Shown here piece after piece: positions 1-9,065 of a DNA stretch of 64,000 bases. Location of the stretch: assembly GCF_900258475.1 (NCBI RefSeq), contig NZ_LT984887.1, positions 1,312,306 to 1,376,305 of the forward strand, in the 5' to 3' direction. The DNA comes from Anaerococcus sp. Marseille-P3915. Its GTDB lineage: Bacteria; Bacillota; Clostridia; Tissierellales; Peptoniphilaceae. The notes beneath the pieces are model-generated. The model was not told the origin of the DNA, did no database searches, and saw nothing but the letters and a program-made list of their open reading frames with translations. How positions within the stretch are numbered: position 1 is the stretch's first letter; every line of letters starts with the position of its first letter. The position numbers and the translations under genes are program-made.

Positions 1-2867
1 TTCTCATTTTTAAAGTTACTTATATTATTTAAGGCTTCGCAGACTGTGAAGAAATCTATTCCTTCATTGTATAAGCCTAAGCTTTTTGATATAAGTATCC
101 TATTTTTCTTTGATTTGATGGTATCATCGTCAAAACAGGAATATATCATATTAAATACTCTTTCAGCATCACTTATATTAATTTCCCTCAAATTAACTAG
201 TCTATTTGCTTCCTTTACAGCATTTCCTGCACCGACTGAGTTTGCAAATATCTGTGTCCCTATAACTTTCATATAAGCATCATTTATCTTCATTGTATCA
301 GGATTAACTTTGCTAGTAGCCTTTAAAAGGTCGAGTCCTTTTATAAGGTTGCCATCTTCATCAGATATATATCCATCGAAATTCACTGCCATTCCCACCG
401 ATATCATATCATAATGAAAGATATACTTTTTATCAGCAAACTTTATAGTTTTATCAACTGATTCATCTTTGATAGAAGATATGATTTCTTTGGCTAGAGA
501 AATATCTCTTAAATGCGAAGATAGGCGGCTTAAGCTCTTAAAATCACTTTTTGTATACTTGCTAGATTCTGCCACCTTTATATTTTCTAGAAATTTTAAA
601 TAGGTCATTGTCTCAGCGTAGTCAAACCACTTATCTCTTAATTCTATAGTAGCTTTATCGTATTTACCTGGCTTATATATGTCTTGTATAAAGGCATATT
701 TATCTCTTGATTTTGTATTTATATCTTTGATCTGGCCCATATATGATCTAAACTTTGTCTCTCTTAAATAATCTCCAGAGGAAATTTTCTTCATATTATT
801 ATTAAAGACCGGGTTTAAACAATATGTGTATTTTTCAGATTTATTTTCTCCATCTACAATTTGAATAGAAAGAGAAATGGTCCTATCCTTGCCCCAATCA
901 AAAAGCAACCACTGCTTAACTTCTATATCAATTGGTTTTTCACTAATCAAGTAGCCATCCTTATCTTCTTTAATAAATTCCATAGCCTTTACTATTATTC
1001 TAGCTGTTGGAGGATAGTCCTTATAATTTAGGACTCTTAATGATATATTTCTTACATAATCTAGGCCATCCTCTGCCCCAACTATGGAGATGATGGGTTT
1101 TACATCTTTAACATTTGCCCTTAATTTAGGATTAATTTTATCATTCGCTTCAATCTCAACCTGTTTTTCTTCATCAATTTTCTTATTATCTGCTTTTTCT
1201 TCTATTTTTTCTTCAGCTATTTTTTGTTCAGAATTTTCCTCTTCATTTTCTAGATTAATAGGTTCTTCAATAGTTGAATTTTCATCACTTTTCTCATTTA
1301 GGTCAATTTCTTCTGAAGCATTGGCAGAATTTTTTTCAAATTGCCTATCGACTTGATAATATTTATAATATTCTATTCCTTCTTGCAATGATCCGCCCAT
1401 TTCTGTGTATTCATGGTAATAATATTTGTTAGCGTAGGTGTCCACATCTTTATAAAAGGTCGCCACCTTTGTAGAAATATCAGGCTCATAGACCTTGTTA
1501 TTTGCAACAGAATATATATAGCAATCTGAATTACTTGAGCCGTAATTTTCTTCTATGGCGAGGTATTGGTCATCCCCTGCATCAAAGGCCCCTTCATTTA
1601 AGATTTTGTAATAACCACCACTATCAGCATAAGGCTTCATATCTATCAAATCTTTGACCTTGCTTATATTTAAGTCTTCATCTACAAAGACAAGTTCAGG
1701 CTTATAATCTTTATTCATAGCTACTACAAAGGCAGCAAGCTTGCCATTATTATCGTAATCTGCTATATAGACTTCTTCCTTGCCTTCTTGCTGAGATATA
1801 TTGAGATTTTCCCTTATAAAATTAAGCATTTTAGCATAGGCATCTTTATCTTCGATGCTAGAGCTCCTTGTTTTAGGGCCTACTGCTATGTTTTTATTAT
1901 TGGCGAAGTTTTCCTTGGCAACTTCGTTATATTTTTCTATGCTAAGGTCAAAAAGTTCTACAGGTCTTAATTTTTCTCTGAAGTCGTTTAATTCCTCCAG
2001 GCTGAAATCTTCTTTTGTATCATCAAAAATCATTAGCCTATCAAAGTTATCAACCCCGTTTGGATAATTTTCGTCAATTTTTTCTATTGGTGGTTCTGAA
2101 TAATAGTCTGCGTAAAGCTTGGTGGCTTTTCCCTTGCTATCAGCTGTGTATAGAAAATTTGCCATAAGCCTATCATCTACCTTGTTTATGCCATATATTT
2201 CATCTTGATAATAAGAAGAATCCGCATAAAGATTACCTTCTTCATCAAAGTATAAATTTTCTGGCTGAAAGCTTATCTCTGATCCACCTAGATAGCCCAT
2301 GGTGTTGTATTTTCCATCTCCTAAATATTGGACAATCACTATTGATGAAAACATCTTGGATTTTTCTTTTAAGACTAAGAGAGGGTATTTAAAATCCTTA
2401 TGGTCTATGAGGTTAAAATAATAGGACCCGTGTTGGTATGAAGTTTTAAAATACTTTCCATCAACATAGGTATCATCATTTAGATAAGTAATTATGTGAG
2501 AATTATCCTCTGTCGAAATATAATCCCTAAGGGGTAGGTCAGAATTTAATATGTCCCTATAGCAATCTATAAAAGATAGGTCATCATAGGTCTTCTCCTC
2601 ATTTTCCACAATATTTTCATTTTGTACCTTGCTTTCTACATTTTCTTCTTTTGGATAATCTTCCTCAATATTAGGATTTTCATTACTTGATTGATAATTT
2701 TGATTCTCCTGGTCATTTCCCTTATCTTGATCAACAACCTCATCCACCTTATCCTTCACAACTTGGCCTAATTGCGACAAATCATCAGTAACTTCATCAA
2801 CTTTTGTTTGATAATCACAAGATGTAAAAACAAAAACCATACAAGCAATTAAGAGTATTTTTTTCAT
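1..2867 (-). CDS. Large lipoprotein of unknown function (C-terminus outside window)
   Basis: An uninterrupted frame of about 955 codons begins at ATG 2867 and leaves the window at its left edge, so the C-terminus is missing. The start follows an AAGGAAGG ribosome-binding site. The N-terminus is a short lipoprotein signal with lipobox FTSC (Cys17), predicting attachment to the outer face of the membrane. A Gln/Asn/Glu/Lys-rich linker follows to about residue 80, then a region rich in Tyr and Asp that includes DYDNNGK, and a second highly acidic Glu/Lys linker around residues 510-560 separates the C-terminal region. I recognise no enzymatic motif. The two low-complexity spacers suggest globular modules held away from the membrane. 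It has its own extended -10 promoter. The lipoprotein call is firm; the function is unknown. Confidence 0.85.
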   Translation of the reverse strand, partial: MKKILLIACMVFVFTSCDYQTKVDEVTDDLSQLGQVVKDKVDEVVDQDKGNDQENQNYQSSNENPNIEEDYPKEENVESKVQNENIVENEEKTYDDLSFIDCYRDILNSDLPLRDYISTEDNSHIITYLNDDTYVDGKYFKTSYQHGSYYFNLIDHKDFKYPLLVLKEKSKMFSSIVIVQYLGDGKYNTMGYLGGSEISFQPENLYFDEEGNLYADSSYYQDEIYGINKVDDRLMANFLYTADSKGKATKLYADYYSEPPIEKIDENYPNGVDNFDRLMIFDDTKEDFSLEELNDFREKLRPVELFDLSIEKYNEVAKENFANNKNIAVGPKTRSSSIEDKDAYAKMLNFIRENLNISQQEGKEEVYIADYDNNGKLAAFVVAMNKDYKPELVFVDEDLNISKVKDLIDMKPYADSGGYYKILNEGAFDAGDDQYLAIEENYGSSNSDCYIYSVANNKVYEPDISTKVATFYKDVDTYANKYYYHEYTEMGGSLQEGIEYYKYYQVDRQFEKNSANASEEIDLNEKSDENSTIEEPINLENEEENSEQKIAEEKIEEKADNKKIDEEKQVEIEANDKINPKLRANVKDVKPIISIVGAEDGLDYVRNISLRVLNYKDYPPTARIIVKAMEFIKEDKDGYLISEKPIDIEVKQWLLFDWGKDRTISLSIQIVDGENKSEKYTYCLNPVFNNNMKKISSGDYLRETKFRSYMGQIKDINTKSRDKYAFIQDIYKPGKYDKATIELRDKWFDYAETMTYLKFLENIKVAESSKYTKSDFKSLSRLSSHLRDISLAKEIISSIKDESVDKTIKFADKKYIFHYDMISVGMAVNFDGYISDEDGNLIKGLDLLKATSKVNPDTMKINDAYMKVIGTQIFANSVGAGNAVKEANRLVNLREINISDAERVFNMIYSCFDDDTIKSKKNRILISKSLGLYNEGIDFFTVCEALNNISNFKNE

Positions 2868-2898
2868 AGACAACCTTCCTTATTTATCTCTTTAGCTA

Positions 2899-2907
2899 AT
2901 TATATCA
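2899..2907 (-). promoter_or_regulatory. Extended -10 promoter of the large lipoprotein gene
   Basis: Read on the minus strand the site is TGATATAAT, a perfect -10 hexamer with the TG extension, 32 bases before the lipoprotein ATG. No good -35 hexamer lies 17 bases upstream, as is common for extended -10 promoters. Confidence 0.5.
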
Positions 2908-2991
2908 CATAATTTAGGTTAAATGAATAAGATCTCTTGCAAACATTGTGTAAGTGGCCTTAATGAAATGAAATAATACTTTTACCTTGGA

Positions 2992-3028
2992 TAAAAAAAA
3001 GGTCTTAGGGAAGGTACCCTAAAACCTT
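2992..3028 (-). terminator. Rho-independent terminator of metNIQ
   Basis: On the minus strand AAGGTTTTAGGG and CCCTAAGACCTT form a 12-bp stem (one G-U pair) around a 6-base loop, followed by a run of eight T. It begins 7 bases after the metQ stop codon. Confidence 0.9.
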
Positions 3029-3034
3029 ATTTTT

Positions 3035-3904
3035 TTACCAAGCTGGTATCCAAGATCCTTTTGTTATTCTCTCGTAATCAGCTTTTGTTTCGTCTGTTTG
3101 GTAGTATTTTACGAATTCTTTGTATCTTTCATTGTTTTCGTCTTCTTTTCTTGCTGCGATTATATTGATATATTGTTTTACTGATTCGCTTTTTGGATTT
3201 TCTTCATAGATTATTGTCTTTCTATCTAGGCCTGCATCTAGGGCGAAGGTGTCGTTTACTGCTGCTGCGTCTACATCATCTAGGCTTCTTGATGTTTGTG
3301 ATGCGTCCATTTCGATTATTTCTAGGTTCTTTGGATTTTCTTTTATCTTATCTAGGCCTACAATCTCGCCTGGTTCACCTTCTACTTTGATAAGTCCTGC
3401 ATCTTGAAGGAGGAATAGGGCTCTTGAGCCATTTGATGGGTCATTTGGTATTGCTATTCTTGCTCCTTCTTCTAAGTCATCTAGGCTTTTTACCTTATTT
3501 GAGAATAGGGCAATTGGTGCTAGCATTGTATCGCCGATTGATACTAAATCACTTCCCCTGTCTGCGTTAAATTCGTCTAAGAATTTGTAGTGTTGGTAGG
3601 CGTTTAGGTCTATATCTCCTGCTAGAAGGGCTTCGTTTGGTTGGTTGTAGTCTGCAAATTTGACTAGCTCTATCTTATCACCTGTTCCTTCTTCATATCT
3701 TTTTATAACTTCTTCTAGGACTTCGTTGTATTCTCCTACTACACCGATTTTGATTGGGCCTTTGTCATCTTTTTTTTCTGCTTTTTCTGCTGTCTCTGTC
3801 TTTGGTGCCTCTGCTGCCTTTTCTTCTGTCTTGCTGTTAGATCCGCAAGCTGTTAGTGTTGCCACTAGACCTAGGGCTAGGGCGATTTTTGCTGTTAATT
3901 TCAT
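3035..3904 (-). CDS. metQ: Methionine ABC transporter substrate-binding lipoprotein MetQ
   Basis: 289-residue NlpA/MetQ-family lipoprotein that captures methionine outside the cell and passes it to MetI-MetN. The signal peptide ends in lipobox LTAC (Cys20); a Lys/Glu/Ala-rich tether runs to about residue 50, then the binding domain starts at GPIKIGVVGEYNEVLEEV. Family signatures include the internal IAIPNDPSNGSRALFLLQ segment and a C-terminal GSWIPAW. It is the last gene of metN-metI-metQ, 67 bases after metI, and is followed at once by a strong terminator. Regulation should come from the T-box ahead of metN. Specificity for methionine, rather than another amino acid, rests on family similarity and the T-box context. 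Confidence 0.93.
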   Translation of the reverse strand: MKLTAKIALALGLVATLTACGSNSKTEEKAAEAPKTETAEKAEKKDDKGPIKIGVVGEYNEVLEEVIKRYEEGTGDKIELVKFADYNQPNEALLAGDIDLNAYQHYKFLDEFNADRGSDLVSIGDTMLAPIALFSNKVKSLDDLEEGARIAIPNDPSNGSRALFLLQDAGLIKVEGEPGEIVGLDKIKENPKNLEIIEMDASQTSRSLDDVDAAAVNDTFALDAGLDRKTIIYEENPKSESVKQYINIIAARKEDENNERYKEFVKYYQTDETKADYERITKGSWIPAW

Positions 3905-3971
3905 TATTTTCTCCTTTATATTTTTATGAATTTGAGTAACGTTCCAACAATATATATTAAAATCTTTTAGA

Positions 3972-4637
3972 TTAGTGACTTGTTTTTCTTATTAGGTAGT
4001 TTGCTATAGCCTGGATGATATAGACTATTACAAGTATTAGTACTACTGCTACCACTACCACATCATCTTTGTATCTTTGATAACCTAGGGCTATGGCCAA
4101 ATCTCCTATACCTCCTGCACCGACTATGCCTGCCATTGCTGTAAGGCCTAATAGGGAGATTAGGGTTATGGATGATGCCCTGATTAGGCTTGGTAGGCCT
4201 TCTCTTAGGTATACTCTTATTATTATCTCAAAGGGGCTTAGCCCCATGGCATCTGCCGCCTCTATCTTGCCCGGTTCTACTTCTGCTAGGGCTTGTTCTA
4301 CTTGCCTTGCAAAAAATGGAGCTGTTGAAAATACTAGGGGTACTATGGCTGCTGTTGGCCCTATCCTGGTATTTACAATTGCCTTGGTTATTGGGACTAC
4401 TAGGGCTATCATGATTACAAAGGGTATGGCCCTAAAGAGGTTGGTTAGCTTATCTAAAATGCTATAGATTGTTTTATTTTCTAAGATCCTTCCCTTATCT
4501 GTAACTACCATTATCACCCCAAGGATTAGTCCAAGGATGCCTGCAAATATAGCAGATACGATTAGCATGTAGAGGGTTATCCCAAAGTCACTTATTATCC
4601 TATCTTTAATCGATAGAGAATAATCAAAGAATCCCAT
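3972..4637 (-). CDS. metI: Methionine ABC transporter permease MetI
   Basis: 221-residue integral membrane subunit of the methionine importer with five to six predicted membrane segments. The cytoplasmic coupling loop carries the permease motif EAADAMGLSPFEIIIRVYL, which contacts the MetN ATPase. The next segment, AGIVGAGGIGDLAIALGY, is typical of MetI/D-methionine permeases. Length is normal for the family. Its start overlaps the end of metN by 14 bases, implying translational coupling, and metQ follows. Together metN, metI and metQ make a complete importer. Confidence 0.93.
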   Translation of the reverse strand: MGFFDYSLSIKDRIISDFGITLYMLIVSAIFAGILGLILGVIMVVTDKGRILENKTIYSILDKLTNLFRAIPFVIMIALVVPITKAIVNTRIGPTAAIVPLVFSTAPFFARQVEQALAEVEPGKIEAADAMGLSPFEIIIRVYLREGLPSLIRASSITLISLLGLTAMAGIVGAGGIGDLAIALGYQRYKDDVVVVAVVLILVIVYIIQAIANYLIRKTSH

Positions 4638-5655
4638 CCTTACCTCCTAAAATTTCTATGTTTGTCTTCTTATCCTTTAGGTAGGCCCTTACCTGGCTTA
4701 GGTTTTTGTCATCGCCCTTTATGGTTACGATGAGGTTGCCTACTGGTGTTCCATTTATAAATTCGATGTTGCCTGCAAGGATATTGGTTTTTATACCAAA
4801 TTTCTCATTTAGCTCATTTATGATTGGCTCTGTTGTGGCATCTCCCAAGTAGTCTAGCTTGGCTAGTTGCTCATCTGCCTTTAAAATTCCAAGGTTAGCC
4901 TTTACTTCCTCTATTGTCTCCCTGGTGTTGGTACTGGTTTCAACAAATTCTTTGGTTAGGTCATTTTGAGGATTGGCGAATATTTCTAGGGTTGTGCCCA
5001 TTTCAATGATTTCTCCACCCTGCATGACTGCACATTTGTTGCAAAGGTCCTTTACCACTTCCATCTGGTGGGTTATTATTACTATGGTTAGCTTAAGCTC
5101 TTGGTTGAGCTCTTTTAAGAGCTTTAGGATTTGCTTGGTTGTCTTTGGGTCTAGGGCGCTTGTGGCCTCATCACAAAGGAGGATTTCAGGGTCTGATGCT
5201 AGGGCCCTTGCTATGGCACATCTTTGCTGCTGGCCTCCTGATAATTCCCTCGGATAGTTATCTGCCTTATCACCAATTCCAACCTTTTCCAAAAGCCTTT
5301 GGGCCTTGTCTCTTTTTTCTTCAGGGCTTAGGCTCTTATCTTTTTTGATTGGAAATATTACATTGTCAATTACTGTCAGGTTGTTTAGGAGATTGAAGTG
5401 TTGGAAGATCATTCCAATTTTTTTCCTCCTTGCCCTTAGGTCTTTTTGGCTTAAATCTAGGAGGTTTTCCCCATCGATTAGGACCTCTCCCTCACTTGGT
5501 CTTTGGAGGAGATTGATTGTCCTAACTAGGGTCGACTTGCCTGCCCCAGAAAAGCCTACAATACCGAAGGCATCCTGCTCTTCTATTTCTAGACTCACAT
5601 CCTTGACAGCCTTAAAGCCGTCAAAGTCTACGCTTATATTTTTTAATTCTATCAT
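4624..5655 (-). CDS. metN: Methionine ABC transporter ATP-binding protein MetN
   Basis: 343-residue ATPase of the methionine importer. The N-terminal ATPase domain shows Walker A GFSGAGKST (about 35-43), Q-loop FQHFNLL, signature LSGGQQQRCAIARAL, Walker B ILLCDEATSALD and the switch His in VIITHQMEV. The C-terminal roughly 80 residues, from about 265, match the NIL (ACT-like) domain through which methionine inhibits MetN transport in characterised homologues. It is the first gene of the operon, with the T-box leader upstream. Length and domain order are normal. Confidence 0.95.
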   Translation of the reverse strand: MIELKNISVDFDGFKAVKDVSLEIEEQDAFGIVGFSGAGKSTLVRTINLLQRPSEGEVLIDGENLLDLSQKDLRARRKKIGMIFQHFNLLNNLTVIDNVIFPIKKDKSLSPEEKRDKAQRLLEKVGIGDKADNYPRELSGGQQQRCAIARALASDPEILLCDEATSALDPKTTKQILKLLKELNQELKLTIVIITHQMEVVKDLCNKCAVMQGGEIIEMGTTLEIFANPQNDLTKEFVETSTNTRETIEEVKANLGILKADEQLAKLDYLGDATTEPIINELNEKFGIKTNILAGNIEFINGTPVGNLIVTIKGDDKNLSQVRAYLKDKKTNIEILGGKDGIL

Positions 5656-5685
5656 CTTTCTCTCTTTTCTCTTCTTATAGATTAT

Positions 5686-5969
5686 AAAAAAAACGTCCTT
5701 ACATTTCCAAAAGGAAACATAAGGACGTTTTGACGCGTTACCACCTTATTTTATACCTGGGTCACCCCAAATATACACTCATCAAGTACAAACATACTCT
5801 TCTTCTATAACGGGAATTCCCGTATGGGTCTCATATCGACTCATCCCATCCGAGGCCATCTTCATCTAAGCTTTAATTCACCCCTTTGCACCAACCGGGG
5901 CTCTCTGTAGAAAATCCACTTAAACTACTCTTCTCTTCAAATGGTTTGTAAATCTATTATCGAATTGAT
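5686..5969 (-). promoter_or_regulatory. T-box leader (probably methionine-specific) upstream of metN
   Basis: The minus-strand leader contains the T-box AAGGTGGTAACGCG (5734-5747), which binds the tRNA acceptor end, and the Stem I landmark AGAGAGCC...GGTTGGTGCAAA. It ends in a terminator hairpin, CGTCCTTA...TAAGGACG, with a T tract at 5686-5731. An ATG at 5847-5849 sits on the 3' side of Stem I, just before a TGAG, where specifier codons occur; other ATGs are close by, so the exact register is inferred. Uncharged tRNA-Met should favour antitermination and importer expression. Confidence 0.88.
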
Positions 5970-5975
5970 AGTCAT

Positions 5976-6004
5976 ATAATACCATCTTTAATTTTTTATG
6001 TCAA
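5976..6004 (-). promoter_or_regulatory. Promoter of the metNIQ T-box transcript
   Basis: On the minus strand TTGACA (5999-6004), a 17-base spacer and TATTAT (5976-5981) make a near-consensus housekeeping promoter. It lies just downstream of the hydF stop codon and a few bases before the T-box leader. Confidence 0.8.
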
Positions 6005-6026
6005 ATTTATAAGGCATAATTTTTAT

Positions 6027-7178
6027 TTATTTATCTGGAAGGGTGATTTTATCAAGGATACCGCTAAGTTTGGCTATTGCCATGCCATAATTTGTCATAG
6101 GAACATCAGCTTCTTTTGATTTTGCTAGCCTATTTAGGACATGGGTCCTATTAAACATACATGATCCACAAGTGATGATTAGGTCGTATTTTGAATAATC
6201 TATAGGGTCATTGCCCCTTACAAAATCTATATTTACATCAGGGTGGGTCTTTCTTATAAGCTTTGGAATCTTGACTGTACCTATGTCTTCTTCTATAGGA
6301 GGATGGGTGCAGGCTTCTGCTATTAGGATATTTTTGATATCATCATCAAGCCTTGCAGCTGACTTTACAAAATAATTTATATCCCCCTTAAAAGCAGAAA
6401 ATAGGACTGAAAAGCTTGTAAGCAAAACTCCTTCTGGCTTTTTCTGATAGACTTCCTTAAAGACCTGGCTATCTGTGATTATCAAATCTATTTTATTAAG
6501 AGATTTAATAGTCGCCTCAAAATTTTCCAGATTTGTACAAATAGCTGTGGCATTTTTATCTATTATTTCCCTTATGGTCATGACTTGCGGCTTTATGAGC
6601 CTATCCTTAGGACTTGCTGCATCTATCGGCATGACAAGGACTACCGTATCGTGAGATTTGACTAGGTTTTTGGTGATAGATAGGTCTTCTTTTTTGTAAA
6701 TCTTTCTAATCCTAGCAAAAATCTCATCCCTTGCCTGGGTATTTCTAATATCAACAGGGATTGGGGCCTTATCCTTAAATTCTTCAAGGATTTTCTCTCC
6801 CCTATCCTTATCCATGTGCATGGCAAGGAAAATCACAGGTTTATTGATTTTCTCTAAGATTTTTAGGTCATCATCTTCAGATAGGCAATAGAGAAATATG
6901 TCAATCTTATCTATCTCTGCCAGGGATTTTTCTATTCTTTTTTCTGATAGGTCACTCCTATCTGCAAAACCTGCCGTATCAACAAGGACAACCGGCCCAA
7001 AGTCTGTTATCTCCATGGCCTTTCTGATTGGATCTGTTGTAGTCCCTTCCTTTTCAGAGACTATGGCATGGTCAAGACCTGTCAGATAGTTTAGAAGGGT
7101 TGATTTACCAGCATTAGTCCTACCAAAAATCCCTATATGACATCTTTCACTAAAGCCTGTCTTAGATATAGAGGTCAC
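6027..7178 (-). CDS. hydF: [FeFe]-hydrogenase H-cluster maturation GTPase HydF
   Basis: Scaffold GTPase on which HydE and HydG assemble the 2Fe subcluster before it is passed to apo-hydrogenase. The N-terminal GTPase domain shows P-loop GRTNAGKST, GTTTDPI and DTAG; a dimerisation region follows; the C-terminal cluster-binding domain has the conserved C-T-H and C-G-S-C elements (EACTHPP, ITCGSCMF). The frame opens with TTG at 7193, but GTG at 7178 is preceded five bases upstream by AGGAAGG, a much better ribosome-binding site, so I chose it (383 residues). It overlaps the end of hydG by 17 bases, implying coupled translation. Confidence 0.93.
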   Translation of the reverse strand: MTSISKTGFSERCHIGIFGRTNAGKSTLLNYLTGLDHAIVSEKEGTTTDPIRKAMEITDFGPVVLVDTAGFADRSDLSEKRIEKSLAEIDKIDIFLYCLSEDDDLKILEKINKPVIFLAMHMDKDRGEKILEEFKDKAPIPVDIRNTQARDEIFARIRKIYKKEDLSITKNLVKSHDTVVLVMPIDAASPKDRLIKPQVMTIREIIDKNATAICTNLENFEATIKSLNKIDLIITDSQVFKEVYQKKPEGVLLTSFSVLFSAFKGDINYFVKSAARLDDDIKNILIAEACTHPPIEEDIGTVKIPKLIRKTHPDVNIDFVRGNDPIDYSKYDLIITCGSCMFNRTHVLNRLAKSKEADVPMTNYGMAIAKLSGILDKITLPDK

Positions 7179-8580
7179 GGATGCCTTCCTCAACGTTTTT
7201 GATATTTTCTCTTGTGGACTCCCTTATCCCTTCATTTTCAATGTTTGGAAGTTCTCTTTCGATTAGCTTGTCAATATCAGTCTTAGTTTGTGGGCTTGCG
7301 TAGTCTACTCCATATTCTTTTAGGGTAACTAGGGCGTTTGGATGGCAGATATTGCCTATACCGTGCTCTTTGACCATGCCCATGAAGACTTCACCAGTCC
7401 TGCCCTTTCTGTAGCAGGCTGTGCAGAAGGATGGGACGTGGTTTTTGGATATAAGCCAGTCAACAACCTCATCCAAGCTCCTATTGTCAGATAGCTCAAA
7501 TTGGTCAGAGCCTACTGTTTCATCATCTGTATAGCCACCTACTGATGTCTTAGAACCACCAGAAATTTGGCTTATGCCAAGCTCAAGCAATCTATCACGC
7601 ATAGCCTCAGATTCACGGGTTGATACAATCATGCCTGTGTATGGGGCTGCAATTCTTATGCAGGCTACAACTTTTGCAAACATATCATCTGATAAAGAAT
7701 TGTCAAAATCATCAGGGTCTATATCATCTGCAGGCTGGATTCTTGGGACAGAAATTGTATGAGGGCCTACGTTAAATCTGGCTTCAAGGTGCTCAGCATG
7801 CATCAATTGGCCGACAAATTCATATTCGTAGGAATCAAGTCCATATAAAACTCCCATGCCCACATCATCGATTCCACCTTCCATGGCCCTATCCATGGCT
7901 TCTGTGTGGTATTCATAATTTGATTTTGGACCGAACTTGTGAAGTTCTTCGTATTGTTTTTTGTTATAGGTTTCTTGGAAGAGGATATAGGTACCAATCT
8001 CAGCTTCCTTAAGCTTCCTATAATTTTCTACAGTTGTAGCGGCAATATTTACATTGACCCTTCTTATTGCACCGTTTTTGTGCTTGATTCCATAAATTGT
8101 CTTGATAGATTCAAGGATGTATTCGATTGGGTTATTGATTGGGTCTTCGCCAGCCTCTAGGGCAAGTCTCTTGTGGCCTAGGTCTTGGAGGGCAATAACC
8201 TGTTCTTTAATCTCTTCTTGGCTAAGTTTTCTTCTTGGAATAGTCCTATTTTGTCCATGGTATGGGCAATATACACAACCATTTACACAATAATTTGATA
8301 GGTAAAGGGGTGCAAATAAGACAATCCTATTGGCGTAAAACTTGTGCTTAAGATCTTTGGCAAGGTTGAAAATCTCTTCATTAAGGTCATCTTCCTTGGA
8401 TGATAAAAGCACAAAGGCCTCCCTATGGGATAGGCCCTTGGCCTTTTTTGCCTTTTCTAAGATAGCTTTGATAAGGTCCCTATTGTGGGCATTTGCCCTA
8501 CCATAATCTAGAGTTTCAAGTATCTCTTCGTGATTTATAAATTCAGCTGCCTTAGTAGAGGCAGGATCGTATTTAGTCAT
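7162..8580 (-). CDS. hydG: [FeFe]-hydrogenase maturase HydG, radical SAM tyrosine lyase
   Basis: 472-residue radical SAM enzyme that cleaves tyrosine to supply CO and cyanide ligands for the H-cluster. The SAM-cluster motif CxxxCxxC is at Cys98, Cys102 and Cys105 (YCVNGCVYC). The C-terminal domain carries the second cluster motif, CTAC plus a third Cys in NICHPNAL, diagnostic for HydG against its relative ThiH. The frame is open further upstream, but ATG 8580 has a good AGAAGGAAAT ribosome-binding site and gives the normal family length. hydF follows in the same operon and hydE lies about 31 kb away; no hydrogenase subunit gene is in the window. Confidence 0.95.
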   Translation of the reverse strand: MTKYDPASTKAAEFINHEEILETLDYGRANAHNRDLIKAILEKAKKAKGLSHREAFVLLSSKEDDLNEEIFNLAKDLKHKFYANRIVLFAPLYLSNYCVNGCVYCPYHGQNRTIPRRKLSQEEIKEQVIALQDLGHKRLALEAGEDPINNPIEYILESIKTIYGIKHKNGAIRRVNVNIAATTVENYRKLKEAEIGTYILFQETYNKKQYEELHKFGPKSNYEYHTEAMDRAMEGGIDDVGMGVLYGLDSYEYEFVGQLMHAEHLEARFNVGPHTISVPRIQPADDIDPDDFDNSLSDDMFAKVVACIRIAAPYTGMIVSTRESEAMRDRLLELGISQISGGSKTSVGGYTDDETVGSDQFELSDNRSLDEVVDWLISKNHVPSFCTACYRKGRTGEVFMGMVKEHGIGNICHPNALVTLKEYGVDYASPQTKTDIDKLIERELPNIENEGIRESTRENIKNVEEGIRDLYI

Positions 8581-8694
8581 ATTTCCTTCTTTCTTTTCTA
8601 TGTAAATTTTACTTATATTTATTAACCTACCTATAATTATAATACTTTTGGACAATTTTTTAAAATAATTTTTTATATAACAAAATAAATTAGC

Positions 8695-8748
8695 CGATAA
8701 AGGAAAATCCTCACACAAAAAGAGCCAGTAACCTAGCCCTTTGCTTAC
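8695..8748 (-). repeat. Direct repeat copy 1, terminator of the toxin-antitoxin operon
   Basis: This copy shares CGATAA, ATCCTCACACAAAAA, GAGCCAGT and a CCTxGCCCTT-CTTAC end with the copy at 9442-9488. On the minus strand AAAGGGCTAG, loop GTTA and CTGGCTCTTT form a hairpin followed by T5, so it terminates transcription coming from the toxin gene. Confidence 0.75.
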
Positions 8749-9065
8749 TTATTTATTCTTCTATAGGCTTCTTTATAAACATCCAAATCAGACCTAGCTC
8801 CAATTATTATTACTAGCATCTGTCCGTCAACTTCAACTAATTTATAAACAATCCTAAGACCTGAAGACCTAAGTTTGATTTTTAGAAAATCTGACAAATC
8901 AAGACCATTTTTATTCCTTAAAGGCTTTCCATAGCCTCCCTGGCTTGCAGGAAGTGGGTTTTCTAGGACTCTTTTTAAAATCTTATCCACTTGTTTTCTC
9001 ATAGACCCATCAAGGCTCATGTAGTCCTTATAAGCATCCTTAGTTAAAACTAATTTGTATTTCAT
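8745..9065 (-). CDS. RelE/ParE-superfamily toxin
   Basis: 106-residue basic protein with the RelE/ParE fold pattern: MKYKLVLTKDAYKDYMSL at the start, a central LKIKLRSSGLRIVYKLVE strand pair, and a C-terminal GARSDLDVYKEAYRR. Relatives are usually mRNA interferases acting at the ribosome or gyrase poisons; which applies here cannot be told. Its start overlaps the stop of the upstream antitoxin gene by four bases, the usual coupled arrangement. The pair is bracketed by direct repeats (8695-8748 and 9442-9488), suggesting arrival as a cassette. Confidence 0.85.
   Translation of the reverse strand: MKYKLVLTKDAYKDYMSLDGSMRKQVDKILKRVLENPLPASQGGYGKPLRNKNGLDLSDFLKIKLRSSGLRIVYKLVEVDGQMLVIIIGARSDLDVYKEAYRRINK

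Noticed and set aside
1084-2067. Several short plus-strand frames rich in Ser/Phe
   Set aside because: They are antisense to the acidic Glu/Lys linker and body of the large lipoprotein, whose minus-strand frame is uninterrupted over 955 codons.
4093-4467. 124-codon plus-strand open frame
   Set aside because: Antisense to metI; hydrophobic pattern is a mirror of the membrane codons.
7179-7193. TTG start for hydF giving 388 residues
   Set aside because: The GTG at 7178 has AGGAAGG five bases upstream, while TTG 7193 has no ribosome-binding site; kept as alternative only.
8580-8700. Rex box near hydG
   Set aside because: A TTGTTA half-site was seen but no matching second half (TAACAA) at the right spacing.
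8581-8718. 46-residue N-terminal extension of HydG
   Set aside because: It lies in the leader region, has no ribosome-binding site and is absent from the family's usual length.
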